Shown: positions 1 to 8,600, numbered from the stretch's first letter. The stretch is 14,243 bases of DNA from Actinidia chinensis (GCA_009663005.1 VIGQ01000298.1:15001-29243); one strand, 5' to 3'. The notes: generated from the sequence alone by a model not told the origin. A program made the numbers and translations.

Positions 1-68
1 AGCAAGGTAATCCGTTACTTTGTTTGTGTTGTGAAGTTTAACTTTTAAAATAGTAGGGCAATTAGGGT

Positions 69-327
69 TAGGGTGACTCAACGGTCAATCATATATTTCT
101 AAATTAATATCTCTTACTAGAAAAAATTATTATATATTAAAAAATTAGCGGTCCGGTCTGATCTATCGACGGTTCTTAAAACAAAGAATCGAAACACAAC
201 AACATAGCATCGGTCTTAAATTTTTGAAGCAGAACCAAACTATTAAATCAGGAACCGAACCAATACTCCAGGTTCAATCGTTCGTATGGTATGGTTCCCG
301 GTTCCGCCAGTTATTATGCACCCCTAC
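69..327. mobile_element. Degraded hAT-type non-autonomous element
   Basis: The right end reads GCACCCCTAC (about 318-327). Its reverse complement starts GTAGGGGTGCATAA, a terminus common in plant hAT MITEs. Inside are repeated GGTCCGGTC, GAACCGAACC and GGTTCCCGGTTCCG motifs in both orientations, the usual subterminal GGTTCGG-type repeats of this group. The left end is weaker: TAGGGTGACTCAACGGTC near 69 is the best match. I could not find a clean 8-bp target duplication, so the left border is approximate. No transposase coding is present. Family assignment comes from recognised motifs, not a search. Confidence 0.5.
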
Positions 328-2130
328 TAAAGTTATTCAATGTCCCAAAATCACAATTAAAGCAAAGGATATGATTGGGTCACATGGGGAAATTAAGCCA
401 GGCTTGGGGTAAACTTAGTTTCGGTCTTGGACCTACCAAAGAAGCCCATAAGCCATCCAATAAAAAAAGGAAGCCTGTAAGGTTGTACACAACAATGAGT
501 CCGTATAGCAGAGGATGGGAATTGACGGTAGGTGGGCCAAGGCACTATAGTCCATGAAACCGGCCCCATACTGTGAAATGTCAAAAACCTGATGCCAGAA
601 ATTACAAAAAAAATCGATTTTAATCAAGGCAAGTTATTTTTTTATTTCCTCTTAACGAGGAGGAACCAAAGAATCAAAATTTTTATCAAATATAAAAAGA
701 AACCAAAAAAGGCAATTTCGGTGAAAATTACTCTCCTTTCGATATGGTGTAATCGTTTCTTAACTAAGAAAATTCTTAGAATTTTCTCTTTGTTGTACTC
801 TTTTTTATTTGTTATTTTTTTATAATTGGTGTCCAAACCTACTTGGCGCATCTCAATTAAACTTAGTTCATAAGTTAATGTCAGAGCAAACTTCCGGTGG
901 ACCCCCAAAAATTTGAAAACCAATTGTATTTCTGGGATTAGACTGAGATTCATTGCGACCAACCCCTTGAGAGCCTCTGCTTGTGGACGGTGACAGATTC
1001 GTCACATCTATTAGTTGATCAGGTGATTCGGATACTGAATCTTGAATCATGTTGCGTGTTAGATACAAATCAGGTTACTATAAGCAATGCCAATCTGTTA
1101 AATGTATTAAATGTTTTCTTGTTTTCAATACGATTGTAGTTTTTGTTATCGATTAAGAAGTTGCTTTTTCAGGAAAAAAACCCGTGAAAAGGTTTTTTTT
1201 TTTGGTGATTAAGAAGAATGAAAAAATTGTTCTACTTTGCGTACTACTGCATCAATCTCTCCCGTTTGGTTGTGAAAAGAAAGAAGAATGTCTTGCCCTT
1301 TTAAAATGGAAGGATTGGCGAAATCCTATCAACCCAGTAAACTGAACAAACAAAAAAATCGACACGAACCACGACAACAGAAGAAGGAATTTTATTTTCC
1401 TTCGCAATCAAATTTTTTGAAGATCATAAGACCCAGATAAAGCTGTAACATCCGAGTTCATCCTTTTTGCATGCTCAGTTAATGGTTCTGTGCATATTTG
1501 CCTTTTGGACAAACGCACTTTCCTTCACTCAAATAATTGAAATGTGAAGCCTTATTACAATCCGCATCGACATTGCAGGTGGAGCAGATCAACTATGTGG
1601 CGGCATACCGCTTGAGAACACACTTCGAAAAACATGTTTTGCCTCCTTTTGTCACTTCCTATGACACAATAATGTATATCCATTGTGTTTAGAGTTAGAG
1701 ACTCACAGAAAAACGATCACAGGACAATCAAGTAAAGGTCGAACACTCAAGAAAGCTTTCTTCCTATTCTTCCTTGGGGGATGGTTTTTGGCTTCTTGAA
1801 TTTCTGTATGTATACCCTACCTAGCTAGAAAGGTATATAAGAGATGAAAATTTTCCAAATTCTACTTGATTTGGGTATTATAATGGGTCCACAGAACGAA
1901 TGCTTATTTTCCTTATTTGTTTGTGTAATTAATTATGCTTCCATTTTTTATTGACATTTTTTGTTTTATTTACAACTCTTGAAGAAATGCCTAAATTATC
2001 TCTCGCATGGACAGGAAGAAGCGAAATAAAATATATGGAGAGGGTAATTCCGTTATTTAAAAAAATGATAAGGGGTCCACATGAAGTTTTATAATAGTGC
2101 TGAATAGAAACAAAAAGTGGGATAAAAAAA
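328..2130. other. Intergenic AT-rich DNA, no gene seen
   Basis: Reading both strands, I find only short open frames without recognisable domains. There are runs of T and A (for example around 1190 and 640). I recognise no RNA gene or strong promoter arrangement. A possible SINE-like scrap at 831-866 is listed separately. The rest gives no support for a functional call. Confidence 0.6.
831..866. repeat. Possible SINE-like fragment
   Basis: The segment starting GGTGTCCAAACCTACTTGGC, followed by GCATCTCAATTAA, resembles by recollection a tRNA-derived repeat seen in many plant genomes that reads GTGTCC...AGCTTGCGCGCACCTCGACTAA. Similarity is limited to about 35 bases. I see no pol III A/B boxes, poly-A/T tail or target duplication. 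This is a weak call. Confidence 0.2.
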
Positions 2131-2137
2131 ATGGCTT

Positions 2138-2330
2138 CAACTCAAAAATTTGGTCTCTAATGTTTGATTTTCATTCTATTTGATCCATGATTTATCAATT
2201 GCGCGGATTTGTCACCAATATCTTATATTTGTACCAAATTTTGTCCCTGAGTCAAATGCCATCCAGTTTTCTATTAAGTTGAGGGGGCATTTTTGGGCTT
2301 TCACCCGAAAAACCTACTGCCCCATGATGG
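2138..2330 (+). repeat. Left arm of long inverted repeat
   Basis: This arm carries phrases of the type 'TTTGGTC-CT / CTATTTGATCC / ATCAATTGCGCGGATTTG / TTTGTACCAAATTTTGTCCCTGAG'. Its partner is on the opposite strand at about 3850-4025. The best-conserved block spans about 2170-2215. Divergence, including small indels, suggests an old insertion. Confidence 0.5.
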
Positions 2331-2895
2331 AAGATCTAAATGCAAACTAAAATGGTCATCGATAATACCACTTTCTAAGTACAAACACACAAATTTTAAG
2401 ATTTGATTGTGATTCAATACAAACCCAATATTTCAAACCTCCCATCTTCAAATTCAAAACTCTAATTTCACACCATCCAAATACACTTCACCACCGGACC
2501 GTCCCCCAACCCCAACCACCAACCTGCCATTTCCTCTCTTGCCACTCTCTTCCCCTGAAAAAATATTTTTATTAAATTTTTTTCATGTTTTTAGATTAAA
2601 TAAAAGTATGTTTTTTAGTTCTAGAAAAAGGGGGTTTACTTTTTGGTGGGGAGAGAAACTATTGATTTGTTAAGACATCTAAATAAAACGGTTCTCTATA
2701 TTAAAAAAAATGTAAACAACACACTGTTTTCCCCACAACAACAGCAAGAAAAATAAAAAAGGAAAAAAATAACTCTCCAGAAAAAAGTAAAATGTAGCAG
2801 AAATGTTTTAGAAAAAAATTCTGGTTTTGAAAAAGTGTAAAAAAATGAGCATTTTTTTTTAAATAAAAAAAGTTGAACAGAAATTGGAAAAAAAA

Positions 2896-2917
2896 AAACT
2901 ATTTTGCAAAATAGTTT
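2896..2917. repeat. Perfect 22-bp palindrome
   Basis: AAACTATTTTG is followed directly by its reverse complement CAAAATAGTTT with no loop. It sits in the A-rich core of the candidate long-TIR element. In such AT-rich sequence this could be chance. No function is assigned. Confidence 0.6.
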
Positions 2918-3849
2918 GTCTAAATAAAAATAAAAGAAATTTTCTGTTTAAGAAAAATAGCAAAAAAAAAAGACATTCTCGGAGTCTGTGGGTTAAAGTG
3001 GGGAGATGAAAGAGGTTTATTTTTTTTTGTCTAGGTAAGTGGGTAGTTTGCTTATTGAGTTAAATAAGTTGAAATGCTTATTGTGTTAACATGGTTGTTG
3101 AACTAGTTCAACTCTTATTACTCACCTTAAATGAGGTTTTAAATGGGTCGAGACTCATTTTACTCAATAAATAACTGTAATATTGGTTGGGTTGGATTTT
3201 AATTTTTAGTGAGGGTGAATTCATTAGTTTGGGTCGCAAAATTAAACCCTATTTTAACCTATATATATAACGAAGTGCGTGCCAAACAGACACCACATAA
3301 AAAACAAGATCACATCTTAGTCGTACTTCATTAGAATTTTTTAACGTTTATAAAAAAATAGATAATATATAAACGTCAGATAAAATGATACATTGACATT
3401 ACATGCATATATACGAATAAGATACATTATACAACAAAATAAAAAATAATTAAAAAAATGACAAAATTTAAAAAAAAAATTAATAGTTTGCGGAGAGAGG
3501 TATTAATTTTTTTGTGTGGATTCCACTTAAAAAATAATTTGAAAGGGATAAAAAAATTGCCAGGATTTCATGATTAGAAGTTTGTCTATTGGATATGAAT
3601 TATGTGAGTCTCACACATTTGAGAAGAAGGAAGTGATATTTTTTTAGAAAAAAAAATAATTCTCAGGTGGTAAAAATTACAAGGCGTTAGATTAACTAAA
3701 TAAATTTTCAACCGTTTATTAGATAGTGGAAGTATAATTGTGTGGAGATTCAAATAAGTTGTGATATATATATAGATTTATTGTGTCATGTAGCCGGTAA
3801 GGAGTGAGAGTGGCTAATTTTGGTGGAATAATGTTTACAATTTGCATTT

Positions 3850-4025
3850 ATGGTTGAATTCCAAAAGACCCTCTATATTTCATGCTAATTTGGACGGCCG
3901 TCTCCTAGGGAGCAAATTAGTACAAATCAGAGACATTGTGGGACTAAATCCGTGCAATTGATAAATTTAGGACCAAATAGGACGAAAAAATCCATTAAGC
4001 CTTGGGGACCAATAATTTGCGATAG
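3850..4025 (-). repeat. Right arm of long inverted repeat
   Basis: This is the opposite-strand partner of the repeat at about 2138-2330. The reverse complement of 3895-4015 aligns block by block with 2148-2270, sharing the ATTTATCAATTG core and the GTCC-containing phrases around it. It starts beside GCGATAGCAC on its outer side, where the element end probably lies. Confidence 0.5.
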
Positions 4026-4040
4026 CACTGAACAATGATT

Positions 4041-4440
4041 TTCACAAATACAATTTATTTTCTAAAAAATTTATTTTGGACATTACTGATATTTTACGTT
4101 TATAGTGGACGTTTTAGATTAAAAGAAAAAGACCCAAAATTACATATCCGATACTTTGTTAGCCTACACCATGCAAAACTAAGAAACTTTTTAGGCGTGA
4201 TGGAAGGTGGATACCTCGAGGACTACAGTGCTTAAGCCCTTTTAATGGTCTGCTTGGAGTTTATGTTCCATACATAGAGGCCTTCGTCCAAAGCAAAATG
4301 GCTATACAAAAGGGTCATTGAGAAAAATATTGATACAAATGTAAAAATATTTTTTATATTTTTGAATTCCTCTCAAAAAAAATGAATATAAAAATAAATT
4401 GTTTTATCAAAGGACGAAACCCAACCACCCACCACCACCA
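4041..4440. other. Intergenic AT-rich DNA, no gene seen
   Basis: No recognisable coding or RNA feature. The longest open frame (about 66 codons, 4035-4235, plus strand) has no recognisable motif, begins near the repeat border, and is probably chance. A CCACC-rich run at 4420-4440 directly precedes the MITE target site. Confidence 0.55.
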
Positions 4441-4449
4441 ATATTAAAT
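4441..4449. repeat. Target site duplication, left copy
   Basis: ATATTAAAT; the identical right copy is at 4626-4634. The sequence is AT-rich, so chance agreement is possible, but the position exactly outside the foldback and the single copy in the homologous arm favour a genuine duplication. Confidence 0.55.
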
Positions 4450-4625
4450 GAAAAACTGTTGGGGTACTTTAATGTTGCACCCCAAATGCACACTACTATG
4501 AGGTGGAGTTGGGATGGTTGATTTTAAGTTGAAAGGAGTGGGTGGACCCCACATCAAACCATCACAAGCCCACCTTTTGGGAGTGTGTATTTGGTGTTGC
4601 AATATGGGGTACCCATGCACTACCC
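4450..4625. mobile_element. Foldback MITE with 9-bp target duplication
   Basis: The element (176 bp) is flanked on both sides by the direct repeat ATATTAAAT (4441-4449 and 4626-4634). Its two halves form an imperfect palindrome: TTGGGGTACTTTAATGTTGC with CCCCAAATGCACACT on the left pairs with AGTGTGTATTTGGTGTTGC and GGGTACCCA on the right. A 9-bp target duplication fits Mutator-like elements. The related inverted arm at 12703-13216 carries only one copy of the target (AATATTAAAATCAGATGG on the minus strand), so it acts as an empty site and supports the insertion. An open frame on the minus strand here (4444-4743) is produced by the element and is not a gene. Confidence 0.6.
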
Positions 4626-5534
4626 ATATTAAATCAGATGGATGAGAAGGAAAAGTAAAAAATTTAAGAGAAAGTACAAGGGTAAGAAGTAATTTTACCC
4701 TATGATGACATGGGCATGTAGACATATTGGCGTGGAAGACCACGAAATATAAGTACCGACAGTTTTAGTAGTTTTAGTATACTAGGATGTCCAAATCATG
4801 CTGCTCGTCCGCTATTTCTATACCGCCAACCTTGACATTTTCGTTCCAATTCAACCCCCAACGCTTCAAGAATTACCAAATAAGACCTGCTACCTACTCC
4901 ACCAATCTTTTCGTTCCGACCAAAAAACTATTGAAGATGAATTTATTTTATTGTTTTATTTCATCCTCATAATTGGATCTAGTGACTCATATAGAGTGTT
5001 AGTGTTAAAACTCTCAGGTTAATTAGAAGTCTGTAAGAAGATTATTAGAACTTTTTGGGTTAGTTTTTTAGTTAGGATGTTCATAGTTAGAATAAAATAA
5101 CAATTATTAGGTATCTATTGAAAGTCTACTTACTCTTTCCTCTTATTCTATAAAGAGAGAGAAAGAAAAATGTTGTGAGATGTTGAGACTGAGGTATTGA
5201 GATAATGTGCTGAGAGGAGATGTGACAAACAAAGAGGGTGAAACAGAGATTGTGAAAAATATGTGAGGGGTTTGCGAGGCTAAGAGAGGGGACAAGACAC
5301 GGATTGTGATATTTTTCCAGGGTAAAATATTTAGTCAATAAATTACTGGTGATTCGATTTTGAAAAACAACCATATTCCCAACATCTTTTTGGGGGTGTA
5401 TATATGGATTTTTCGTAAAAAATATTATTTTCCTTAGCAATTGGGACTTTAAAAAGATGGCTCATTTTAAAGTGTGTTGACAAATTATGAAAAATTTTTC
5501 CATTCAGTTAAAAACTCTAGTGGGACTTTTATAA
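4626..5534 (+). repeat. Arm A of a diverged inverted duplication
   Basis: This segment aligns collinearly with the reverse complement of 12703-13216. Shared blocks in order are TCAGATGGA, AAAGTACAAGGGTAAGAA, CCACGAAAT, GACATTTTCGTTCC, CCAACATCT, AAAGATGGCTCATTT and CTCTAGTGGGACTTTTATAA. The inner end of the homology is sharp, at about 5534, only 28 bp before the first recognised aminotransferase exon. Arm A is longer than arm B because of the LTR insertion at about 4997-5369. I estimate roughly three-quarters identity in the best block. Short open frames at 4787-5022 are not shared in frame with arm B and are not called. Confidence 0.6.
4997..5369 (+). mobile_element. Copia-like solo LTR (candidate)
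   Basis: The segment starts TGTTAGTGTTAAAACTC, a usual plant Copia LTR opening. It has a TATA-like CTATAAAGAGAGAG at about 5149 and a late stretch (GATTGTGATATTTTTCCAGG, then AATAAATTACTGG) that looks like an R-U5 region. The end CA at about 5369 is uncertain. The matching arm B lacks this segment, which supports an insertion. No primer-binding site, polypurine tract or coding region is attached, so it would be a solo LTR. No 5-bp target duplication could be matched at these borders. Short open frames inside it are not genes. Confidence 0.45.
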
Positions 5535-5562
5535 CAGGTTTTAAACCCCTCTTATATGGCAG

Positions 5563-5738
5563 GGAGTAGGGTGGAATTATTGAAGTGGCACTGGCCTGCT
5601 GTGACAGCGCACGCAATAAAAAAACCCAGGGGGCCTTTGTATGAAAACGAGGTTCAGGCTGGCTTTGCCCGCACGGGAGCCATTTCTAGGATTTGAGTCC
5701 CATGGAATTGTGCCTGACATAAGTGACAATGAGCAAAG
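5563..5738 (+). pseudogene. AGT-like exon remnant A (cofactor-binding region)
   Basis: The acceptor TGGCAG ends at 5562 and the donor AAAG|GTAGAC is at 5738/5739. Readable pieces are GVGGIIEVA near the start, EVQAGFARTG at 5649-5678 and FESHGIVPDI at 5692-5721. Known family members have IADEVQ here, whose Asp contacts the pyridine nitrogen, and MAKG, whose Lys forms the Schiff base. Here the Asp codon region reads ATGAAAACGAG and is out of frame with what precedes it. Single extra bases after GACATA and in ATGAGCAAAG break the frame before the lysine. Confidence 0.82.
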
Positions 5739-6369
5739 GTAGACTTTGTTCCTTTTTTTTCCTAACTGTTCAGAGATTTCGAGAAAAACCCATTTTGACA
5801 AACCATCGTAAACCCGCAATAAGTGCCTAGCAAACCTGCCTCGGAGCTAATCTTCTCTCCAACCTTCATTTTCAACATTATTAAGACCATAAATCATTGA
5901 GATATGACAAGTTACTAAAAAACAAGTAGTAGAGAAGAAGACTACGAGGCTCTATACTGTTTGATAGCATATGCCTTTTATACTTAGATGGCTCATCTTT
6001 CACGCCATTCACCTCTTGCTAAGGTTTGGCCTGCATAATCTTCTCAATGGATTGGAATCATTGAGAGTATTGTTACGTTTTCCAAAAAGACAATCAAGTT
6101 AATTGCTTGCCATTTGCTTCGACTTGTGAAGTATGCTTCAGACTCTTCCTCTAACTCCTGGAAATTTCTTTCTCTACCAAAGCACGTCCAATTTTGGAAG
6201 CACTACTCTTATTGTTCTTTATGCAAGTTTCTAGGAGAAAATGACTCAGAATATTTTTAGAGATCAGCCTTTAGCTTCTGTGAATGGTCTTGATTTTGTA
6301 AAATGTGGCATTGCCAGGCTTCCGATATGGCTTTTTGGTCTTGACTTTGTTTCCTGTTATGACGAGTAG
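5739..6369 (+). other. Intron remnant between AGT-like exons A and B
   Basis: It starts GTAGAC and ends with a T-rich stretch and TAG before GGCATTGGAAATGG. At about 631 bp it is unremarkable for a plant intron. I see no gene inside; 6000-6240 has moderately coding-like composition but gives no recognisable protein in any frame. Confidence 0.6.
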
Positions 6370-6592
6370 GGCATTGGAAATGGCATTCCTCTTGTGCTGT
6401 GGTAACCACTCTTGAGATCGCACAGGTCTTGACTCATCGCAGTTATTTCAACACCTTCGGAGGAAACTCTGTATGTATTGCTGCAGGACATGCTGTTCTC
6501 AGAGTCATTGAGAGAGAATCTTCAAGAGAATGCACATGTTGTTGGGTCCTATCTGAAAGAGAGACTCACAGACGTCAAGGATAAGCATGAAA
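6370..6592 (+). pseudogene. AGT-like exon remnant B
   Basis: The exon begins GIGNGIPL (6370-6393). A missing G then shifts the frame, and it continues from 6396 as [41 protein letters not shown] second shift at 6519 leads to [16 protein letters not shown] and ending KDKHE. The donor GTAAGG follows at 6593. The SYFNTFGGN segment is highly conserved in this family. The open frame 6399-6584 is only part of this exon and runs out of frame at its end. Confidence 0.88.
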
Positions 6593-6739
6593 GTAAGGTT
6601 CCATTCCCCTCCTTTCCGTAATCTGTTGAATTTATAGGGACCCTTCCTAGTTGCAATTGTTTTCAAACACCCTATAAATATTCATACAATACTCAATTTT
6701 TTTATGAATTTCAAATGGGAATCGTGAACCTGTTAAAAT

Positions 6740-6957
6740 GGGTGTTTGTTGAAACTTGTAGATTACTAAAGTTGGTTTTGAAAGCAGATTGAAATTCATT
6801 AAAATAGTAACTTCTCAAAATCAGCTTTTATAACAGTTTTAGAAATTATTTTTTGTCCAAAAATCAAGCAAATGCTCTACCAAACAAGATACATAGATCC
6901 AGGGTTTCAGAATTTAAAATCTGTATCTAAGAAGTTTTAACAAACACCAAACACCCC
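6740..6957. mobile_element. hAT-like MITE inside pseudogene intron
   Basis: The left end is GGGTGTTTGTTGAAACTT. The reverse complement of the right end is GGGGTGTTTGGTGTTTGTTAAAACTT, matching after a small duplication of GTGTTTG. The GGGTGTTTG-type terminus is frequent in plant hAT MITEs. Length is about 218 bp and there is no coding. Flanks (GTTAAAAT on the left, TAAAGTTC on the right) give no clean 8-bp duplication, so the insertion is old or the borders are off by a few bases. Confidence 0.5.
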
Positions 6958-6994
6958 TAAAGTTCTTTTATTTTTTCTGTTACATTTGGAAGAC

Positions 6995-7080
6995 GTACCC
7001 TGGCAAGGCTCGAACCTTTGACCTCTTAGTGAGGAACAAGAATTGTAGCAAAGTAAACAAGAATATAGTTATAGTTAGAA
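6995..7080 (-). repeat. Possible SINE remnant with B-box-like motif
   Basis: On the minus strand the sequence AGGTCAAAGGTTCGAGCC includes GGTTCGAGCC (7007-7016), close to the tRNA pol III B box GGTTCGANNCC. Many plant SINEs carry similar text. I could not place an A box or a poly-A/T tail. It could also be a tRNA relic or chance. Confidence 0.3.
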
Positions 7081-7110
7081 ATTCATCAAATCTTCCATTT
7101 GATGAATTTC
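7078..7110. repeat. Perfect 14-bp hairpin
   Basis: GAAATTCATCAAAT, loop CTTCC, ATTTGATGAATTTC: 14 of 14 paired bases. It lies near the 3' end of the intron remnant, about 50 bases before the exon C acceptor. No terminator function is implied in a plant; it may be the core of a small foldback element. Confidence 0.7.
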
Positions 7111-7162
7111 TTTTTCAGGTTTTGCTAGTTGATCGCTGATGTTATTGTACTGGAATTTGTAG

Positions 7163-7234
7163 GTATTGGAGATGTAAGGGGAGCTAAAACCTCCTACAAA
7201 AGCGAAACTCTGCATGTTATGGACCAGATGAAAG
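7163..7234 (+). pseudogene. AGT-like exon remnant C with internal deletion
   Basis: The acceptor TTTGTAG precedes 7163 and the donor AAAG|GTACTG is at 7234/7235. It reads IGDVRG then AKTSYKSETLHVMDQMK. From family knowledge, about 16 residues (the RGLMLGVELV-type segment) normally lie between VRG and the lysine-rich piece; here they are absent without a frame change. The open frame 7129-7443 that covers this exon is an accident of reading through introns. Confidence 0.82.
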
Positions 7235-7312
7235 GTACTGTTTCAATCCTTATCGTATGTGACTACCCAAACCAAGCATATCTTGCTGAAAATATACCTC
7301 ATTGTATTACAG

Positions 7313-7384
7313 ATATGGGCAAGGTGGATTTTATGGAAACGTTTACAGAATTACACCCTCTCTGCTTCACCAAGGAAGATGCAG
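7313..7384 (+). pseudogene. AGT-like exon remnant D with frameshift
   Basis: The acceptor TATTACAG ends at 7312 and the donor GCAG|GTTGTT is at 7384/7385. GGFYGNVYRITP reads from 7323; after a lost base PLCFTKEDA reads from 7357 in another frame. The start of the exon (LGVLIGK in relatives) is shortened. Confidence 0.85.
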
Positions 7385-7494
7385 GTTGTTCTTACACCTC
7401 TCATATCGACCATGGTGATAACGAGTCATTCGACAAATTTTAATCTATTTGGCACATTTCTTTAACTTGGTTATCACGATGTGTCGTCTGGCAG

Positions 7495-7538
7495 ATTTCC
7501 TTGTGGATGCTATGGACTACACATTGTCGAAGATGTGA
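7495..7538 (+). pseudogene. AGT-like last exon remnant with native stop
   Basis: After the acceptor TCTGGCAG the sequence reads (D)FLVDAMDYTLSKM and then TGA (7536-7538), matching the family C-terminus. It is intact in frame and is followed by sequence that may be the old 3' UTR. Confidence 0.87.
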
Positions 7539-7942
7539 AGCTGTCGAGAGGTTAGGAACTTTAAACTCTGTTCGATATGTAAATCGATAGATTTGAGCGT
7601 GTAATTGTATAAAAAATGACTTCTGTTGTCAATCACCTGTATTGATCTTCTAATGCGATGACCCAACACCTCGTTGTTCTTCTCTTTCTCCTTTTCAAGT
7701 GGCAGCACTAAACTCTAAAGTTGTGGTATTAGCCTGGTTATTCCAAAACTGTCTGATTTTGGAAGCAAAATTCAAGGGTAGAGAGTAGATAATTCATGGG
7801 ACCATGGATGAAGTTGCTTTGAACAGATTGGTGGTGTCTCCAGTTGAACAATCATGTTTAAGAGTTTTACGATGAAGCAGGTCCTCCATTTGAAAACAAC
7901 TTTCCAGGTTTTACCCTTATCACAGCTATTGGGCGTCTCTTC
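7539..7942. other. Former 3' UTR and downstream flank, no gene seen
   Basis: The sequence after the stop has mixed composition, less A/T-homopolymeric than most of the window, as expected for UTR/flank copied along with the gene. I recognise no protein in 7790-7920 in any frame. How far the copied segment extends can only be learned by aligning to the intact gene. Confidence 0.45.
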
Positions 7943-8600
7943 AGGCTATGTTTGGATAAAATATTTGGTGAGAAAAAAAAATAAGAAATAAAAAAATTAG
8001 ATAATCCAACAGTTCAAAACAGTTAGATCCGTCCCTCCGAAACCCAAACTTAGTATCATACTAATTTGGCCATTGCACCATAGAAAAATGTGTCAATAAA
8101 AAAATTACACATTTTTTTTACTGGCGATGCTAGATATGCTTACAAACTTAAAATTGCGAATTCTCCCACCACATCTCAAATTTTGATTAAAACGTTAGGC
8201 GTATTTGATTAAAGATTTGTTAGAGAAAAAAAAAGAATAAAAAAGGTTGATGGATTTGAAATGGTTCAGATTTGCTTTCTTTCTTACATTTCTTTCCTTT
8301 CTACAAGTTCATATAAATCCTTGATCTAAGGCGGATTTGGATATGGTGACAAAGATTAGATTTGAACAATTGGATTGATAACATTTCTCCTTTTCTGTTC
8401 TTTTCGTCAGCCCCAAACACAGCCTAAAAAAATCGGAAAAAAAACACTTGGAAAATATGGAACAAGGCTGTATTTGGATTAAGGATTTTAGGGGGGATTT
8501 GGGAGAAAAAAAAAATTAGAAAAAATATTAAATTGAAAGCTTGATCCGTTAAACGTTTCCCTTTCCTTCTCCAAAATTCTTAACCAAAACAACGCAAATT
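7943..8600. mobile_element. Cluster of related inverted-repeat (MITE-like) elements
   Basis: At least four starts of the same type follow each other: AGGCTATGTTTGGATAAA (7943), TTAGGCGTATTTGATTAAAG (8196), AAGGCGGATTTGGATATGG (8328) and AAGGCTGTATTTGGATTAAG (8464). Matching opposite-strand ends include CCCCAAACACAGCCT (about 8411-8425) and CCAAAATTCTTAACCAAAAC (about 8571-8590). The clearest units are about 8329-8425 and 8466-8597. Interiors are purine-rich and carry no coding. Target duplications could not be fixed because neighbouring units share borders. Confidence 0.45.

Larger units (their letters stand above)
2130..4040. mobile_element. Candidate long-TIR (Mutator-like) non-autonomous element
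   Basis: Two repeats in opposite orientation bracket about 1.6 kb. The left repeat contains TTTGGTCTCTAATG, then CTATTTGATCCATGATTTAT and CAATTGCGCGGATTTG. The reverse complement of the right repeat contains ATTGGTCCCCAAGG, then CTATTTGGTCCTAAATTTAT and CAATTGCACGGATTTAG, in the same order and spacing. Weaker similarity continues inward (GAGGGGGCATTTTTGG against GAGGGTCTTTTGG), giving arms of about 150-200 bp. Long TIRs suggest a Mutator-like element. The core is A-rich and has no transposase. I could not define exact ends or a 9-bp target duplication, so two independent copies of a dispersed repeat remain possible. Confidence 0.4.
6593..7162 (+). other. Intron remnant between AGT-like exons B and C, carrying insertions
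   Basis: It runs from GTAAGG to TTTGTAG. It contains the hAT-like MITE at 6740-6957, a reverse-strand pol III B-box-like motif at 7007-7016 and a perfect hairpin at 7078-7110, so repeats account for most of its length. Confidence 0.65.
5563..7538 (+). pseudogene. Truncated alanine:glyoxylate aminotransferase 2-like gene (3' exons only)
   Basis: In the family (class III PLP-dependent aminotransferases; plant AGT2/AGT3, mitochondrial), the enzyme transfers the amino group of alanine to glyoxylate, giving glycine and pyruvate. Five exon remnants in the right order carry [62 protein letters not shown] and DFLVDAMDYTLSKM then stop, with GT/AG borders. The N-terminal exons are absent: upstream the sequence changes to the inverted-duplication arm. 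Frameshifts disrupt three of the exons: a broken IADEVQ region and two single-base insertions near the PLP-lysine segment in exon A, a lost G at about 6394 and a shift at 6519 in exon B, and a lost base near 7357 in exon D. About 16 codons are missing from exon C. Retained introns show a DNA-level copy, not retroposition. The family call is strong; choosing AGT2 or AGT3 rests on recollection. Confidence 0.88.

Noticed and set aside
65..75. GGGTTAGGG considered as telomere-like repeat
   Set aside because: Only one and a half units are present, and it is better explained as part of the degraded hAT-type end.
642..962. A 106-codon minus-strand frame with lysine- and phenylalanine-rich content
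   Set aside because: The composition is that of random AT-rich DNA; no motif, start context or homologous family is recognised.
5126..5440. A 104-codon minus-strand frame
   Set aside because: It lies mostly in the candidate solo LTR and is antisense to it, with no recognisable domain.
5516..5524. CTAGT at the inner end of arm A considered as a Helitron 3' end (CTRRT)
   Set aside because: The homology with arm B continues past CTAGT through GGGACTTTTATAA, and I found no hairpin at the required distance, so it is not the element terminus.
7129..7443. A 104-codon open frame over the pseudogene 3' region
   Set aside because: It reads through two introns of the AGT-like relic and is in the wrong frame for part of exon D; only segments match the protein family.
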